This document shows positions 6,107 through 8,140 of a DNA stretch of 8,140 nt, in pieces. Where the stretch lies: the NCBI GenBank assembly GCA_036558265.1, contig DATBFY010000717.1, positions 1-8,140 of the forward strand, read 5' to 3'. Each line of letters opens with the position of its first letter. The stretch's first letter is position 1. This DNA is from RYN-433 sp036558265 (GTDB lineage Bacteria; Planctomycetota; Phycisphaerae; Tepidisphaerales; Tepidisphaeraceae). The position numbers and the translations under genes are program-made. The notes beneath the pieces were generated by a model. It saw only the letters and a program-made list of their open reading frames with translations, did not search any database and was not told where the DNA came from.

Positions 6107-8140
6107 ATGCTTCATCGGATCGCCCCGATCCTTGTCGCGACGTGTGCCATCCTGACGGCGGGCAACGTGCTCGCTGCGGAGCCGGCCGTCGTGCGGACGG
6201 TGGTCGAAAACTATTGCCTGGATTGCCATGACGCGGATTCGGCCAAGGGAGGGTTGAACCTGTCGGCCGTGCCCTCGGACGACCCGGGACGTCACCCGGA
6301 GGTCTGGGAGAAGGTGGTTCGGCGGCTTCGCGGACGGCTGATGCCCCCGATCGGCAAGCGGCGACCCGACGAGACCACCTACGACACCGTCGTGTCCCGT
6401 CTCGAGGGGGCGCTCGACCGCTCGGCCACCGAACGACCCAATCCGGGTCGAACCGACACCATCCGACGCCTGACCCGCACCGAATACCAGAACGCGATCC
6501 GCGACCTGCTGGCCCTGGACATCGACGCAACCACCTTGTTGCCGCCGGACGATGCCAGTCACGGGTTCGACAACGTAACGGTCGGCAACCTGTCGCCGAC
6601 GCTGCTGGAGCGGTACGTCACGACGGCGCAGCGGATCAGCCGGCTGGCCGTGGGCAACCCGCAACGGGCGCCGGGGGGCGAAACGATCCGGGTGCGGGCG
6701 GACATCACGCAGGAGGACCACGTCGACGGGTTGCCGCTGGGCACGCGCGGCGGCGTGCTGGTGCACCACACGTTCGCCCGGGATGGCGAATACGATGTCC
6801 AGATCCGCCTGGCACGGGACCGCAACGAGCAGGTCGAGGGCCTTCACGAAGCGCACGAGATGGAGGTGTTGCTCGACCGGGCACACGTGCAATCGTTCAC
6901 CGTCAAGCCGCCACCCAGCGGCCAGGATCACCAGAACGTCGATGCACACCTGAAGGTCCGCCTGTCGGTGAAGGCCGGCCCACACGACGTGGGCGTCACG
7001 TTCGTGAAGAACCCCTCGTCGCTGCTCGAAACCCTGCGCCAGCCCTACAACGCGCATTTCAACATGCACCGCCACCCGCGGATCTCGCCGGCGGTGTACC
7101 AGGTATCGATCACGGGCCCGTTCACGGACAGCGGACCGGGAGACACGCCCAGCCGCCGGCGCATCTTCGTCGAGCGGCCCAAATCCTCGGCCGAAGAGGA
7201 AGATTGCGCCAAGCGCACCCTTTCGGCCCTCCTGCGCCGGGCTTATCGCAGGCCCGTCAACGACGCCGACCTGGATCGCATCCTGCCCTTCTACCGCGAG
7301 GCACGGCACGACGGCGGCGATTACGACACAGGCATCGAGTCAGCCCTGAGCGCGATCCTGGTCAGTCCCGGGTTCCTCTTCCGCGTCGAGCAGGACCCCG
7401 CCGGCATCCCGCCGAAGACGGTGTATCGCATCAGCGACCTGGAGCTGGCGTCGAGGCTGTCCTTCTTCCTCTGGAGCAGCATCCCGGATGACGAGTTGCT
7501 GACGGTCGCGGAGCGCGGCGAGTTGCACCGGCCCGACGTGCTGGCGCGGCAGGCGCGGCGAATGCTCGCCGACCCTCGGTCCGCTTCGCTGGTGAGCGGA
7601 TTTGCCGGACAGTGGCTGCACCTGCCCAACCTCGAGTCGATCACGCCCGACGGGCGCCTGTTTCCCGATTTCGACGACAACCTGCGCCAGGCCATGCGGC
7701 GCGAGACCGAGCTGCTGTTCGCGGAGGTGGCGCGGGACGATCGCAGCATCCTCGAGCTGCTCAAGACGGACCACACCTGGTTGAACGAGCGGCTGGCGAA
7801 GCATTACGGCATCCCGTTCGTATACGGCACGCAATTCCGCCGCGTCCAGCTCGATCCGGACAGCCATCGCGGCGGGCTCCTGGGCCAGGGGAGCATCCTG
7901 ACGTTGACCTCGTACGCCACGCGCACGTCCCCGGTCATCCGCGGCAAGTGGGTGCTCGACAACCTCCTGGGCACGCCGCCCCCGCCGCCGCTGCCCAACG
8001 TACCGGCCCTGGACGAGAGCACGGTGTCGGCGAGCCTGCCCGTGCGCGAGCGGCTGATGCGACATCGCGCCAATCCAGCCTGCGCGAGCTGCCACAACGT
8101 CATGGATCCCGTCGGCTTTGCGCTGGAGAACTTCGACGCG
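6107..8140 (+). CDS. Planctomycete-type c-type cytochrome, PSCyt1-DUF1587-DUF1595-DUF1592-DUF1588 protein (3' truncated by window edge)
   Basis: The frame is open from ATG 6107 to the last base, giving 678 visible residues and no stop. Residues 1-23 are a signal peptide (MLHRIAPILV..., ending VLA before AEP). A haem-binding CLDCH (37-41) opens a PSCyt1-like cytochrome domain to about 85. Then come DUF1587 (about 117-180, 'RLTRTEYQNAIRDLL', 'PPDDASHGFDN'), a beta-rich middle region (about 190-340), DUF1595 (366-427, 'LRRAYRRPV', 'AILVSPGFLFR'), DUF1592 (440-568, 'ELASRLSFFLWSSIPDDELL', 'TWLNERLAKHYGI') and DUF1588 (583 on, 'HRGGLLGQGSILTLTSYATRTSPVIRGKWVLDNLLG'). A second haem motif, CASCH, is at 659-663. 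A C-terminal DUF1585 domain is expected past the edge. It is probably a periplasmic multi-domain redox protein; its substrate is unknown. An in-frame ATG at 6077 is possible, but neither start has a Shine-Dalgarno sequence, and 6107 gives the cleaner signal peptide. Confidence 0.92.
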   Translation, partial: MLHRIAPILVATCAILTAGNVLAAEPAVVRTVVENYCLDCHDADSAKGGLNLSAVPSDDPGRHPEVWEKVVRRLRGRLMPPIGKRRPDETTYDTVVSRLEGALDRSATERPNPGRTDTIRRLTRTEYQNAIRDLLALDIDATTLLPPDDASHGFDNVTVGNLSPTLLERYVTTAQRISRLAVGNPQRAPGGETIRVRADITQEDHVDGLPLGTRGGVLVHHTFARDGEYDVQIRLARDRNEQVEGLHEAHEMEVLLDRAHVQSFTVKPPPSGQDHQNVDAHLKVRLSVKAGPHDVGVTFVKNPSSLLETLRQPYNAHFNMHRHPRISPAVYQVSITGPFTDSGPGDTPSRRRIFVERPKSSAEEEDCAKRTLSALLRRAYRRPVNDADLDRILPFYREARHDGGDYDTGIESALSAILVSPGFLFRVEQDPAGIPPKTVYRISDLELASRLSFFLWSSIPDDELLTVAERGELHRPDVLARQARRMLADPRSASLVSGFAGQWLHLPNLESITPDGRLFPDFDDNLRQAMRRETELLFAEVARDDRSILELLKTDHTWLNERLAKHYGIPFVYGTQFRRVQLDPDSHRGGLLGQGSILTLTSYATRTSPVIRGKWVLDNLLGTPPPPPLPNVPALDESTVSASLPVRERLMRHRANPACASCHNVMDPVGFALENFDA

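Noticed and set aside
5098..6108. - strand open frame of 336 codons opposite the ThuA gene
   Set aside because: Antisense shadow; the ThuA frame has a Shine-Dalgarno sequence, a signal peptide and conserved motifs.
6095..7309. - strand open frame of 404 codons opposite the DUF1592 gene
   Set aside because: Antisense shadow; the + strand frame from 6107 carries haem motifs and several recognisable domains.
7340..8095. - strand open frame of 251 codons near the right edge
   Set aside because: Lies opposite the DUF1592 and DUF1588 domains; its translation has no recognisable motif.

Overview
The window looks like part of a GC-rich chromosome from a planctomycete or close relative (Planctomycetota). 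The best lineage signal is the 3' gene. It combines a planctomycete-type cytochrome c domain with the DUF1587/1595/1592/1588 domains (PSD3/5/4 and PSCyt3), an architecture greatly expanded in Planctomycetes and some Verrucomicrobia. A secreted ThuA-like protein, a secreted PQQ-type propeller protein, an OmpL-like porin and GC-rich intergenic hairpin repeats of the 'cacgggcg...cgcccgtg' type fit the same picture. No phage, plasmid, IS element, tRNA, rRNA or CRISPR is visible.

Layout: (1) At the left edge is the C-terminal part of an M16-family (insulinase-like) protease on the + strand. (2) A convergent gap of about 150 bp is filled with imperfect hairpin repeats. (3) A secreted PQQ-like beta-propeller protein lies on the - strand. 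(4) A divergent regulatory gap of about 230 bp holds a near-perfect palindrome and a sigma70-like promoter. (5) A + strand OmpL-like beta-barrel porin follows, with a strong Shine-Dalgarno sequence and a textbook intrinsic terminator. (6) A second convergent gap carries a 110-bp imperfect inverted repeat. (7) A small pyridoxamine-phosphate-oxidase-like flavoprotein lies on the - strand. (8) A divergent gap has a 21-bp-spaced direct repeat and a candidate promoter. (9) A + strand pair follows: a secreted ThuA-like protein, then a large exported DUF1592-type c-type cytochrome that runs off the right edge.

Five of the six genes either have a clear Sec-type signal peptide (PQQ propeller, porin, ThuA, DUF1592) or belong to a family usually exported (M16 protease, N-terminus not seen). 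The window is therefore mainly an envelope/periplasm region. The only likely co-transcribed pair is ThuA plus DUF1592, with a 55-bp gap. These may work together in extracytoplasmic sugar or polysaccharide oxidation, but that is inference. No defence system or other clearly new machine is visible. The best leads are the uncharacterised ThuA-DUF1592 pair and the intergenic repeat elements.
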